Shown: positions 9,701 through 17,653, counted from the first letter of the stretch. The stretch: DNA of 64,000 nt from Sideroxydans sp. (GCA_024636935.1 JAGXGC010000012.1:33214-97213); one strand, 5' to 3'. The notes: a model not told the origin generated them from the sequence alone. Numbers and translations are program-made.

Positions 9701-10676
9701 AGCCCAAGTTGTTGTAGTCGCTGTCTGCATTGTGATTCCGCTTACCCCCCGCCGCATCGCGCATCACCTCCCACAGCAGCTTGCTTGCCACGCCCGTTTC
9801 GGTTGTTGCCGTCAATCCCGAACTACCATCAATCTTCAGGGCGTAAACACCCTTGCCACCCGCCCCGAGATCACCAGCGATGATGCGAGTAGCGGCTCCA
9901 GAGATTGTGACGGAGCCAACATTGATCTGGCCATCTGCAAAATAGTCATGCGTATAGGGATTATTGGCATATGTCTTCAGCTTGGATAACAACACGGAAG
10001 GTACATATGCCCAGCGTTCTACACCGCTGTCTGCATTGAATGCATGCAACATCCCGTCATTGGCAGATACAAAGATCGTAGGATTAGTGGCGTCATCCAC
10101 GTAATACGGCCGAGAATGAACGATATCCGCCAACACATGTTTGCGATAACGCATCTGTGGAAGATTCAACCCCTCGTTTGTGCGATCACCGCGCAGATAA
10201 TTCACGACTTGCGTCGCAGTCCAGGTTGTAGTCGACAATGTCAGCGAAAGCGCCGTTTGCTGTGCAGCAGATAAACTTGTTGCACGGAAAGGAACGCCTG
10301 TTTTGGTGCTGTCATTCATGGTTGCGATTAAACGATCAGCGTCCCAATCCATTTGATCCAGCTGGTTGGCAGCCCCGCCAGTCCAACGTTCGGCAGCGAT
10401 ATCTACCGTACCCGTCGCGCTAACTGGATAAGCGTACAGATTGCCGCTCCAGAACTCGCGTTCGTATTCAGTGCGATATTCCGTCTCATTGCCGCTGGTC
10501 AAGTTGTAGTTCGACAGATCCACTTGAGCCACGTGCCCCGTCGGCTGAACTGCAGGTGAATAGGTCGCGATAGCGATCGCCATGCGCATGATGGCGAACG
10601 AGATACCAAGGATGACAAACATACTCAGCCAGGATAGGTCTCGACGAGATTCAAAAGGGATGGATTTAACGCTCAT
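6729..10676 (-). CDS. pilY1: PilY1-type type IV pilus tip/biogenesis protein with inserted repeats
   Basis: A 1315-residue exported protein. The start was placed at MSVKSIP because AAGGAG lies 8 bases upstream. A hydrophobic stretch at about residues 22-45 acts as export signal. From about residue 185 the PilY1 beta-propeller is recognisable: SANDGMLHAFNADSG, WAYVPS and a calcium-binding loop DVNFDGKADR. The P. aeruginosa-type N-terminal von Willebrand A domain is absent. Residues about 690-945 hold a Thr/Gly/Ser-rich insertion with two related beta-type units; typical C-terminal sequence resumes at KHVHQWDDVFNVTGVN. The tail has a Thr-rich region and an RGD tripeptide. The protein would act with the minor pilins at the pilus tip in pilus assembly, adhesion and twitching. 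Confidence 0.88.
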   Translation of the reverse strand: MSVKSIPFESRRDLSWLSMFVILGISFAIMRMAIAIATYSPAVQPTGHVAQVDLSNYNLTSGNETEYRTEYEREFWSGNLYAYPVSATGTVDIAAERWTGGAANQLDQMDWDADRLIATMNDSTKTGVPFRATSLSAAQQTALSLTLSTTTWTATQVVNYLRGDRTNEGLNLPQMRYRKHVLADIVHSRPYYVDDATNPTIFVSANDGMLHAFNADSGVERWAYVPSVLLSKLKTYANNPYTHDYFADGQINVGSVTISGAATRIIAGDLGAGGKGVYALKIDGSSGLTATTETGVASKLLWEVMRDAAGGKRNHNADSDYNNLGYTDSTPLIAKVPTGQDAVIVGNGYNDAGDYQAYLYVINAADGTLIRAIQAGTSGTAASPNGLSAPKAIDVNFDGKADRVYAGDLNGTLWKFDLTSTTAASWTASALLVTSPAQPIVGNPATARHPDGGYMVTFGTGGLFTDTDMADSSVYYVYGVWDGAPVANTAVQSQILEERSYTQTGSSVRVRRASNNSMTGYKGWKVALPAGERVVGQGMFIENGTFFFTSYDPTKSYIPTGTTTTVYGENWLMELDYLSGGSGSENRPIFDMNGDLLLTDADRITYTATDALPMGTNVDDPILTTDGIIVGKFQDHGVMSQPVLVQLATLNFTLFNQNPDVVFPQIPVDYGVTGGHFDVDIFYGNPPCGYTTSGGTGATATISVGSTGSSLPATLGGILVDGTEIVPALTIYDLPNGTATTTNATTIKNNVTNGFTATVSSSTVTVTAPAGTSWNGKTFTFVNGTSQAGLPGTAGVRPTGLITFSGTKTRNSGTPMIDDDLSSKSIKVGGVSADQDAITPGRSKTPAEVVSTVVSDIGTGGSIQAYVGGNSVTPTCAAQSSNTVCLVDTTTYGNGASVAVGSLSDFGDITISKTATAGGVTPVAATGWENLAPHLVGGTFSGGTAPTITGYKSCSKVKHVHQWDDVFNVTGVNTLAPSDTGFNISKAITSTATSFKVLLHNQYLSPAVKLHIGDSTYLYNVDAGYISVKDYLANTASLDLATLPTYTRNTVGSLAVNMPKDALTAKNWWGNGDVRAGLIPNKYACVWQSDGTGDSNLYQPVTPPTNGNDGPGVSGTSGNSYAGVRHNGALTLQVIKASTPNEAIELNDPNGRLEYGWRLKKAYYDDYLLVEWSIYWHHPNNLCYDSTGWTKAPAQDNGTSSSVNPAAGSSDPKIGDLSGGGGDVTSTATTISYDVGGNEIITTVITYANSSTATIVRTHNSDGTTTIVTTDALGNTTTEVVAPTGSCVGAGCAGGNQRGDRARTGRVSWHEIVRD

Positions 10677-10690
10677 GACATTTCTCCTTG

Positions 10691-11212
10691 TCAGCAACTC
10701 AGGACGCTGTAATAGGATTCGACGAATTTCACCGCTCCGCGCGCACTGGTGCCGCGCCCGACGATACGATAGGTATTGGCCATGTTGCAGGCGGCGCTCG
10801 TCCGTCCGCCAATATCAGAACCGGATGTGAGCAATTGATTGTTCTCGGACATCAGGTCTATGAAATAGCGTTGTGCTGAATTTCCCCCGACGGCGACGGA
10901 GTTATCATCAGTCCACGTCATGCTTAGCGAATCGGGTTCAGCTGCCAATGTATAGAGTCCGCCGACAGTAGTAGCCGAGAATGCCGCATTACGGAAATTT
11001 TCCACACCACCGGTGCTACCACCGATCCATTCCTCACCTGCTGCTATTGCGGCTTCTGCATTATTCAATGCGGAATCCTGGAATTGCAGGTTTCCCGCCA
11101 ACTTGAAAGCCGTATCCGAAGTAACCATCGCACCGACCCCGAGCAGCATCAGAATAACCAATATAATCATACTGATGATCAAGGATGATCCACGCTGTAG
11201 TAAAGAGTCCAT
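10691..11212 (-). CDS. pilX: Minor pilin PilX
   Basis: A 173-residue protein with an N-terminal leader MDSLLQRG, then SSLIISMIILVILMLLGVGAM, the helix typical of PilX (which lacks the usual Phe-Thr-Leu-Ile-Glu start). ALNNAEAAIAAGE is a hallmark of the PilX_N family. The ATG was chosen over an adjacent upstream GTG because GGAG is six bases away. It lies between pilW and pilY1 in the canonical order. PilX helps prime pilus assembly with PilV, PilW and PilY1. Confidence 0.9.
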   Translation of the reverse strand: MDSLLQRGSSLIISMIILVILMLLGVGAMVTSDTAFKLAGNLQFQDSALNNAEAAIAAGEEWIGGSTGGVENFRNAAFSATTVGGLYTLAAEPDSLSMTWTDDNSVAVGGNSAQRYFIDLMSENNQLLTSGSDIGGRTSAACNMANTYRIVGRGTSARGAVKFVESYYSVLSC

Positions 11213-11222
11213 CACTCGCTCC

Positions 11223-12191
11223 TTAATCTGTGTTTCTCAGCTGAACGACGGATGTAAACAATTGCCGCCGGAAATTGTCGTTGACCGTATATGTCACATC
11301 TCCCATCTGATAGCTGTTTGTATTGGCATAGCCAGATTCCACCTGACGGTTTCGGGACAGGAGCCAGAGACGCACAGCCACGACCTCTTCCCAGTCAGTG
11401 AAACCACCCGCCGTAGCCGTACCGACTATCCCATCAGGGTCGAAATATTGAGAATTAAGATCTGTCGAAAGTCGGGAAAATTGCACCTGAAAATGCTCGA
11501 TCCCAGGCACCACCTCCTCATCCACCATCGAACCAGCCAACAAGCTCAAGCGGCGCAATGCAGGCATCGTAGAATCCGCATCGGCCACCCCGATGTAATA
11601 GACATATTCCTGCACCAGATAATCCGCTAGCGGTGAACCCACAACCGAAGGTGAGCCGCTGATTGCCAACTGCCCCCCTGTAGCGGCAAACATCACTGCC
11701 TCGGTATAAGTTGAACGCAAATAATGGTTGCCCCCAACCAGCGCACCTGACTTTAACGGCGCACCTGCCACACGACGGATCACCAGCAGATCTCCACGCA
11801 AAGGGGCAGTCGAAAGACAATTGGCAGAGAAAGGGTTGCTGTCATTGGCGCCCCATACGCTCTGGCGCAGGTTGCCTATGAAGCTGCCCGATGCACCGCA
11901 TTCATTTGTTGCACCACCGGTACTTGCATCCACCCTCAACTGCTCAGCCTTAACGCCCCAGGTGTAACCGCGAAAGCCGGCATGTCGCAACTGTGTGCGC
12001 AAATGATCAAGTGCATAACGACCGTTCTCCTGCAATTCCGAAGTCCGCTCATTGCTCTTGCTGCTTTTCGTATTGCTTACCAATACACCAACCAAGGCAG
12101 CAATGATGATAAGGCCAACAGTAATGGAGATCATCATCTCCACGATACTGAAACCTGCATTCGATAGAATTTTCCTGCGCTGGGTATTCAT
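11223..12191 (-). CDS. pilW: Minor pilin PilW
   Basis: A 322-residue prepilin-like protein. The leader ends at Gly13, and FSIVEMMISITVGLIIIAALVGVLV forms the N-terminal helix with Glu at mature position 5. ELQENGRYALDHLRTQLRHAGF is the PilW family signature. Its ATG overlaps the pilV stop by one base (TGATG), indicating coupled translation. It is part of the priming complex at the pilus tip. Confidence 0.92.
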   Translation of the reverse strand: MNTQRRKILSNAGFSIVEMMISITVGLIIIAALVGVLVSNTKSSKSNERTSELQENGRYALDHLRTQLRHAGFRGYTWGVKAEQLRVDASTGGATNECGASGSFIGNLRQSVWGANDSNPFSANCLSTAPLRGDLLVIRRVAGAPLKSGALVGGNHYLRSTYTEAVMFAATGGQLAISGSPSVVGSPLADYLVQEYVYYIGVADADSTMPALRRLSLLAGSMVDEEVVPGIEHFQVQFSRLSTDLNSQYFDPDGIVGTATAGGFTDWEEVVAVRLWLLSRNRQVESGYANTNSYQMGDVTYTVNDNFRRQLFTSVVQLRNTD

Positions 12192-12679
12192 CAGCTGTCA
12201 CTCCTTATCGAGCGCGTTGCCGTATATGAGAAAGACTCGCCAGTACTACCCGCATTTCCACTGCGATCCACCCAATTGATACGTATGCGATATGAACTTG
12301 GATTCCCAATAGACAACGACTCAACCAGCCAAGTCGCTTGCGGCAACCCGGAGGTAATGATCGCACTCTCCCATTGCGCGACATCCCAAACCGCCAAGGT
12401 AGAGTTGTCGCAAGCACTTGCACTGCAATCCGTAGATGCAACACTAGGGGAACTAGCCGTAGCCACTGCATAGTTACCCGCAACAGCGGCGATCTCGTTG
12501 CCCTCCATGCGCTCCGCCAAGTCATTGGCCAAGAACACAGCTTGCGTACGAAAATCACCACTCTTTGCCAGTTTCATGGCCTGCAATTGCATACCGGCAG
12601 TTCCCAGCAAAGCGGTAGCGATGATCACCAGCGTGATCAAGATTTCAATCATTGAAAATCCGCGTTGAATGCACTTCAT
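12191..12679 (-). CDS. pilV: Minor pilin PilV
   Basis: A 162-residue prepilin. MKCIQRG is the leader, and FSMIEILITLVIIATALLG the N-terminal helix with Glu at +5. The downstream motif GMQLQAMKLAKSGDFRTQA and NDLAERMEGN match the PilV family. It sits 4 bases after fimT and overlaps pilW. Two Cys in the C-terminal half may form a disulphide in the globular head. Confidence 0.92.
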   Translation of the reverse strand: MKCIQRGFSMIEILITLVIIATALLGTAGMQLQAMKLAKSGDFRTQAVFLANDLAERMEGNEIAAVAGNYAVATASSPSVASTDCSASACDNSTLAVWDVAQWESAIITSGLPQATWLVESLSIGNPSSYRIRINWVDRSGNAGSTGESFSYTATRSIRSDS

Positions 12680-12683
12680 ATTC

Positions 12684-13205
12684 TCACCTCGAAATATTCC
12701 CCGTGGCCGACACAGCTAGCGTCTTGGTTTGAGCGCCATCCCAACTACCGGCCAACGACAATGTCACCCCGCCTCCGCCCCCTTGGGTCCCATTCGGGTT
12801 ATATCGAACGGGTGTCGCCGAAGCTGTCAAGGTAAGAGATGAGTGCAAAGCACCTCGCAGCACGACAGGATTTGGATCTGTTGCGCTGGTTGAATCACAA
12901 TTATTATCCCCATCAACATCGAAACACACCAACCAGCCTGTAGACCAATTGGTCAATGCAGAGCACGCAGCACCATCAGTGGTGTTGCAGACCAGCACGC
13001 GCGCATTACGTTTGATCGCTTCGCTACGCGCGCGGTTAAGATCAGCAAGGAGTTGAGATTGCGCACTTCCTTGGCGAGTGTCATTCATCAGGGAAGTGAA
13101 CGAAGGAGCCGCCAATGATGCGAGAATTGCGGCTATCGCAATAACAATCAACAACTCCACCAGAGTGAAGCCGGCTTGCCCCTTAAGTTGGAAAGATCGC
13201 CACAT
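12684..13205 (-). CDS. fimT: Minor pseudopilin FimT/GspH-like
   Basis: A 173-residue prepilin with leader MWRSFQLKGQAG and helix FTLVELLIVIAIAAILASL, then the GspH/FimT signature APSFTSLMNDTRQGSAQSQLLADLNRARSEAIKRNARV. An earlier in-frame ATG 17 codons upstream lacks a ribosome site, whereas AAAGGG precedes the chosen one. This is the first gene of the six-gene minor pilin operon. GspH/FimT proteins initiate or modulate pilus assembly, and in some bacteria bind DNA during uptake. Confidence 0.9.
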   Translation of the reverse strand: MWRSFQLKGQAGFTLVELLIVIAIAAILASLAAPSFTSLMNDTRQGSAQSQLLADLNRARSEAIKRNARVLVCNTTDGAACSALTNWSTGWLVCFDVDGDNNCDSTSATDPNPVVLRGALHSSLTLTASATPVRYNPNGTQGGGGGVTLSLAGSWDGAQTKTLAVSATGNISR

Positions 13206-13322
13206 GCAACCACCCTTTAATGCCGTTAAGATGATCGCAGTATCAAACTGTCTCAAATGGAAAGCAAAACCAACCCTGATGAACGGTTAATCGGACGGAT
13301 AAACGGCAAGCGGCCAGATGTA

Positions 13323-14249
13323 TCATTCAGACAACAAAGCCTTGGGGATCGGAAACACCACGTTCTCCTCTATCCCATCCAACTCATTCACCTCACCCGC
13401 ACCCAGCTCCTGTAGACGGGCGATCACCTCAGTCACTAACACTTCTGGCGCAGATGCACCAGCGCTGATACCGATGTTCTGTTTTCCTTGCAACCATTCG
13501 GCTTGCACTTCACTGGCGTTATCCACCAGATACGCAGTTACGCCGATATTCTTGGCGACTTCGCGCAGGCGGTTGGAATTAGAACTATTCGGTGAGCCGA
13601 CCACGATGACCAGATCACATTGCTGAGCCAGCAGCTTCACAGCATCCTGCCGGTTCTGAGTGGCGTAGCAGATATCGTCTTTCTTGGGGCCTGTGATGGA
13701 TGGAAAGCGCGCTTTGAGGGCTGCGATGATGGTGCTGGCATCGTCAACCGACAGCGTGGTCTGCGTCACATAGGACAGGTTCTGTTCGTCCTGCACTTGC
13801 AATGTATGTACGTCAGCGGGCGATTCGACCAGATACATACCACCTTCACTCTGCCCCATGGTGCCTTCCACTTCGGGATGCCCCTTGTGGCCGATCATCA
13901 CGATCTCTTTGCCCTGATCATGCATGCGCGACACTTGCAGGTGAACCTTGGTTACCAACGGACAGGTCGCGTCGAATACAGTGAGGTTGCGCGCTTCCGC
14001 TTCACGTCGCACAGCTTGCGACACGCCATGGGCGCTGTAAATGAGGATGCTGCCGGATGGCACATCCTGAAGATCTTCGATAAAGACCGCACCTTTAGCC
14101 TTCAGTCCTTCAACCACGAACTTGTTGTGCACGACTTCATGACGCACATAGATCGGTGCACCATGTAGTTCGATGGCACGTTCAACGATCTCGATGGCAC
14201 GATCGACACCGGCGCAGAAGCCGCGCGGATTGGCGAGCATGATTTGCAT
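13323..14249 (-). CDS. ispH: 4-hydroxy-3-methylbut-2-enyl diphosphate reductase (IspH/LytB)
   Basis: A 308-residue [4Fe-4S] enzyme of the MEP isoprenoid pathway that makes IPP and DMAPP. The three cluster cysteines are visible in GFCAG (Cys12), DATCPLV (near 96) and [11 protein letters not shown] (near 193). The conserved HEVVHN and [11 protein letters not shown] substrate-binding segments are present. Length is normal. It is the last gene of the block containing ribF, ileS and lspA, but is separated from lspA by the stressosome module, whose last gene ends 57 bases upstream of this start. Confidence 0.97.
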   Translation of the reverse strand: MQIMLANPRGFCAGVDRAIEIVERAIELHGAPIYVRHEVVHNKFVVEGLKAKGAVFIEDLQDVPSGSILIYSAHGVSQAVRREAEARNLTVFDATCPLVTKVHLQVSRMHDQGKEIVMIGHKGHPEVEGTMGQSEGGMYLVESPADVHTLQVQDEQNLSYVTQTTLSVDDASTIIAALKARFPSITGPKKDDICYATQNRQDAVKLLAQQCDLVIVVGSPNSSNSNRLREVAKNIGVTAYLVDNASEVQAEWLQGKQNIGISAGASAPEVLVTEVIARLQELGAGEVNELDGIEENVVFPIPKALLSE

Positions 14250-14306
14250 GGATGGTCCTTGAATAGTGTTACAGGAAGGTACGAATGTTACCGCAATCGG
14301 GGACTG

Positions 14307-14648
14307 TCAGCGCCAGTCGTCGATGTCGAGTGCGGTTTCGAACTGAGGCATCTCCTGCAAAAAGCGGGAAAGTGCAAAGGCTGCGGTCGGCTGCATCTGG
14401 ATGCAGATCATCCTGACATTGATCGCCTGCATGGCACGGGCCAGCATATCCAGCCATGCGTAATAGACGGGATCGATCAGCGACTGGTCGGAGAGGTCGT
14501 AATACAGACGCACGGCACGCGCCTGCAACAGACGCGCCGAGATGGCTTCGATCAGTTGGCCGCTGTTGCGCGTATTCAAACTCTTCGACGGATCGAGCAG
14601 AAAATCACCGCGCCCGATCTGCGTCAGGTGTAATCCGGGAATCGACAT
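14307..14648 (-). CDS. STAS-domain protein, RsbS-like (phosphoacceptor Ser not conserved)
   Basis: A 113-residue single STAS domain. The C-terminal half, MQPTAAFALSRFLQ and ETALDIDD, aligns well by eye with RsbS of Bacillus (GIQPAVAVTL..., ETALDLE). In RsbS the switch serine follows an Asp in the motif IDS. Here the equivalent reads IDP (SLIDPVYYAWL), so the phosphoacceptor seems lost. The start is 2 bases after the RsbR-like gene stop, so the pair is coupled. The likely role is a stressosome scaffold subunit or a partner for the RsbT-like kinase; the family call is an inference from sequence memory and context. Confidence 0.72.
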   Translation of the reverse strand: MSIPGLHLTQIGRGDFLLDPSKSLNTRNSGQLIEAISARLLQARAVRLYYDLSDQSLIDPVYYAWLDMLARAMQAINVRMICIQMQPTAAFALSRFLQEMPQFETALDIDDWR

Positions 14649-14650
14649 CT

Positions 14651-15511
14651 TCAGTGCGAGACGGTGATGCCCATGCGCGAGAATGCTTCCTTGAGTCCGT
14701 CGGACATACTTGCGCGTGTAGTGATGTTGTTGAAATCGATGTTCAGACTGACCAGTGCACGGGCGATCTCGGGATGGATACCGGTGATGATCGCATCAGA
14801 GCCCATCAATTGCACAGCGCGTACCATCTGGATCAAGTGGTGGGAAACCTGCGAGTCGATGCTCTTCACGCCGGTCAGATCCATCACCACCGCCTTGGCA
14901 TGATCTTTCGCGATGCGGTTGAGCAGCGCTTCCATCACCAGCATGGTGCGGCTCGAATCAAGCGTGCCGATGATAGGCAGTGTCAGCACACCGTCCCATA
15001 TCTCGGTGATGGGGGTCGCGGTCTCGCGAATCTCTGCCTGCAGGGCCTGCATGGTGCTCTCGCGCTCTTCAAGGTAGGCGCGGAACACGGCCATGATGAG
15101 TTCGTTGAAGATGCCGGTGAAATAGAGCAGAACCGTGCGCGATTCGCTGAACGCGATGCCGCTCGATTTGGACAGTGCATCAATCAACCCAAGATGCAAT
15201 GTCTGGGTGTAACGCACAACATCCTCCACATGGCCGCCACGCATCAGCACCTGCTGCGATAGGCTGCCAAAAAAAGATTCAAGCGCGTGAAATTCTGGTG
15301 ACTGTACATCGTACGGATCTACTGACCCCAGCAGTGAGACGATCAGACTCTCGAATTCAAGACTGATATCAGTGACTTCCTCGGAATCCATCAGGCGCTG
15401 GTCGCCGCAGAAGTACTTTATCCCAGACGCTTCCAGTTCGGGCGCTATGCCGCTGATTTTCAGTCCGAACAAAGACTTGATTTTCTCGCTGCTGCTTTTC
15501 TTGGTCACCAT
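14651..15511 (-). CDS. RsbR-like stressosome protein (N-terminal sensor plus C-terminal STAS)
   Basis: A 286-residue protein. Residues about 1-155 form a helical N-terminal domain of the kind that carries input in RsbR proteins; residues about 165-280 are a STAS domain. TPITEIWDGVLTLPIIGTLDS is the usual linker/STAS start. The switch positions are seen as VMDLTGVKSIDSQVSHHLI (Ser where Bacillus RsbR has Thr171) and a TT pair in NITTRAS near the second site. GGGAG sits 5 bases before the ATG. RsbR and RsbS build the stressosome, which releases RsbT upon phosphorylation. The input signal is unknown. Confidence 0.82.
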   Translation of the reverse strand: MVTKKSSSEKIKSLFGLKISGIAPELEASGIKYFCGDQRLMDSEEVTDISLEFESLIVSLLGSVDPYDVQSPEFHALESFFGSLSQQVLMRGGHVEDVVRYTQTLHLGLIDALSKSSGIAFSESRTVLLYFTGIFNELIMAVFRAYLEERESTMQALQAEIRETATPITEIWDGVLTLPIIGTLDSSRTMLVMEALLNRIAKDHAKAVVMDLTGVKSIDSQVSHHLIQMVRAVQLMGSDAIITGIHPEIARALVSLNIDFNNITTRASMSDGLKEAFSRMGITVSH

Positions 15512-15535
15512 TTCTTCTCCCTCAGTATTTGCTGA

Positions 15536-16570
15536 TTATTTTCCAACAACCGAAACGCAGATCGACTGGTCGTCGGAAATGCGTCCCATGATATTCCCCA
15601 GCGTATAGGCGATCAATTGCGGATGCTGGTTGAACAGCCCGACAAAGTTACCGGTATCCCAGTTGCGCCGAATTCCGTCGCTCGCCGTTACAACCACCGC
15701 CCGTTTACCGAGTTTTCCGCGAACTGGGCTGGTCGCCCGGTGTTCCCTGCCCAGTATTCCGGGGGCGAACCCGAAGTGCTGCATCTCATCCTGCTCGTAA
15801 ATTCTAGCGTGCATGTCACCCACCCCGTGCAGCTGAAAACCGTGACGCACGGTATCGATTTCGCAGATCGCCGCCACCGCACCGCGCGTCGAAACCAATT
15901 GTCGATCCACTTCATCCAATATCGCGCCGATGTCCGTGTGATATTCGACATGCTTCCCCAGATTGGCCGTCGCATTCTGCGCTTCCGCACCATGCCCTAG
16001 ACCATCCAGATGCAGCCAACACAAGCGTCCGTCCTTTTGTTGCAGATAGATTCGATCACCGTTATGCCGGGTATCGGAAAGCGAACGGGAAAAGATTCCG
16101 ATATCGTTACCCAACATTCTTGTCCTGCCCTGCCCGATATGGAAGCGGGCCAGAAAGACCGTACCGCTCCACTTGGGCATCTGACTGGGAGACCTGTGCT
16201 GAGTGTAAAAATAGGATTCGTCGCTCAGGCGACGGATGGCACCCAAACCTTTGCCGAAAGTGTTTGCGGTCGAATAACCGTCCTGCTCGGCCCGCCCCAT
16301 GTCGTTGATGCCAGGACCGTAATCCAGAGAAAGAATATCCAACACTGGGCCGGGTTGCTGCCAAAGCTGGATCAGACCTCGGCCACCTGCATGCTTGATA
16401 TTGTTGGTTCCCAACTCAGCAGCGACCAGCATGATGTTCTCACGCTTGAGGTCCGGTATGCCGAGCCGGTTGGTGATCGCAAAAAGTTTGGAGCGCAGCA
16501 GCACCAGAGAACTTTCATCCTGCGTGGTACTGCTGTGCAACAGTTTGCAGTCCACCGCGCTATCGAACAC
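15536..16570 (-). CDS. RsbT-like kinase fused to RsbX/SpoIIE-type PP2C phosphatase
   Basis: A 344-residue two-domain protein. The N-terminal GHKL ATPase (about residues 20-140) has an N-box ELGTNNIKHAGG, G1 box DYGPGIND and G2 box GKGLGAIRRLSDE, matching RsbT. The C-terminal half (about 160-344) is a PP2C-like phosphatase with HLDGLGHGAEA and VVVTASDGI, matching RsbX. In Bacillus these are separate proteins: kinase and phosphatase of the same stressosome STAS domains. I chose a GTG start with GAGG 9 bases upstream. A longer frame upstream, from a GTG at 16639, would overlap the cyclase gene by 58 bases and adds a Cys-rich stretch without a ribosome site. Confidence 0.82.
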   Translation of the reverse strand: MFDSAVDCKLLHSSTTQDESSLVLLRSKLFAITNRLGIPDLKRENIMLVAAELGTNNIKHAGGRGLIQLWQQPGPVLDILSLDYGPGINDMGRAEQDGYSTANTFGKGLGAIRRLSDESYFYTQHRSPSQMPKWSGTVFLARFHIGQGRTRMLGNDIGIFSRSLSDTRHNGDRIYLQQKDGRLCWLHLDGLGHGAEAQNATANLGKHVEYHTDIGAILDEVDRQLVSTRGAVAAICEIDTVRHGFQLHGVGDMHARIYEQDEMQHFGFAPGILGREHRATSPVRGKLGKRAVVVTASDGIRRNWDTGNFVGLFNQHPQLIAYTLGNIMGRISDDQSICVSVVGK

Positions 16571-16581
16571 CTTATGCGCCC

Positions 16582-17571
16582 TCAACACACCATTCCCGGA
16601 CAATCCACAGCACACGCACCTGTACGTTGGGTTGGGCACTGGTTGATCTGTGCTTGACCGCGCCCCAATCGTTTTGCCTCGTACAGCGAACTGTCAGCAC
16701 TGCGAACAAACTCTTCGAGCAGCAGTTCATCAGCAGTATCCTTGTTGATAGTGGAAACGCCGATACTGACCCTGTGTGACATCATTTCCAGCACCTGCTT
16801 CGCCTTGTCGCACGCCTGCGGATAATCGGCATAGATCACCACGGCGAACTCATCGCCTCCAAAACGGAATGCGAAATCCACATCCTCCCGGATCACCTTG
16901 CGTAAAACATCGGCCATCTTGACCAGGTGCTGATCGCCGACCTGATGACCGAACTCATCATTGACCTGCTTGAAGTGATCAAGATCGATAAAAAGCAACG
17001 AGACTGGAGAACTTTTCTGGCGCATGGTGTGCAGAAAGATCTGCCTTAACCGCACATCGAAGGCACGCCGATTGTAAAGACCGGTCAGCGCATCCGTCTC
17101 GGCGAGGTACTGTGTTTCCTGCAGTTCATTTTGTCGACGCTTGAGGGACTGTTGCAGCAACTCAAGCTCCATTTCAGCATTCGCACGCATCTCGTCGAAA
17201 TGGCGCTTCATGTCGATATTGCGCTGCAACAAAATTTCGGGATCGACCAACGCGACGGAATTTCCCATAAAGGTGCGCAACTCGGCGATCCGGTCCGGAG
17301 CAGGCATTTTGGTCAATGTCACAATCTTGGCCTGCTCGCCCTGTCCCCAATGCACGATCAGCTGTCGATCCCGCAGGGCCAGACTGACCGGGATCGGATT
17401 ACCCAGCGCCGCACCGGCATAACGCAAACGTTCCAGCAGCCCTAAGACGGCGATAGTGGCGGCGAAAACATTCCCTCCGAGATCGCTCACGCTTTTCAGC
17501 ACGAACTCGGTGAAATTCTGCAGATCAGGTTCGATCGCAAGATTTTGCTTGAGAATCTCCACCAACCCCAT
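16582..17571 (-). CDS. Diguanylate cyclase (GGDEF), first gene of the stressosome-like operon
   Basis: A 329-residue soluble protein. Residues 1-120 are an unassigned N-terminal domain, 125-165 look like a coiled coil (Glu/Leu/Gln rich), and 165-310 are a GGDEF domain with DALTGLYNRRAF, LFIDLDHFKQVND and an intact FGGDEFAVV active site. The feedback I-site is imperfect: Arg lies four, not three, residues before the Asp (REDVD). It makes c-di-GMP. It leads an operon whose other members are RsbT-X, RsbR and RsbS homologues, which suggests its activity is set by partner switching. The N-terminal domain is the likely docking site, an inference. Confidence 0.88.
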   Translation of the reverse strand: MGLVEILKQNLAIEPDLQNFTEFVLKSVSDLGGNVFAATIAVLGLLERLRYAGAALGNPIPVSLALRDRQLIVHWGQGEQAKIVTLTKMPAPDRIAELRTFMGNSVALVDPEILLQRNIDMKRHFDEMRANAEMELELLQQSLKRRQNELQETQYLAETDALTGLYNRRAFDVRLRQIFLHTMRQKSSPVSLLFIDLDHFKQVNDEFGHQVGDQHLVKMADVLRKVIREDVDFAFRFGGDEFAVVIYADYPQACDKAKQVLEMMSHRVSIGVSTINKDTADELLLEEFVRSADSSLYEAKRLGRGQAQINQCPTQRTGACAVDCPGMVC

Positions 17572-17639
17572 TCCCTCTCAGGTCCTGTGAATCAATCGCA
17601 CAATTGGAACACAAAAGGGAATGCATGCCTATCACGCAG

Positions 17640-17653
17640 AATGCATATGCATT
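17640..17653. promoter_or_regulatory. 14-bp perfect palindrome upstream of the cyclase/stressosome operon
   Basis: AATGCATATGCATT is a perfect palindrome 69-82 bases before the cyclase ATG, in the 127-base gap after lspA. A partial copy (AATGCATGC) occurs about 20 bases nearer the gene. It could be an operator for a dimeric regulator. No regulator or clear -35/-10 pair can be identified. Confidence 0.3.

Noticed and set aside
16571..16639. N-terminal extension of the RsbT-X fusion with a Cys cluster (CVCCG)
   Set aside because: It is read from a GTG without ribosome site and overlaps the cyclase gene by 58 bases; the GTG at 16570 with GAGG fits better.
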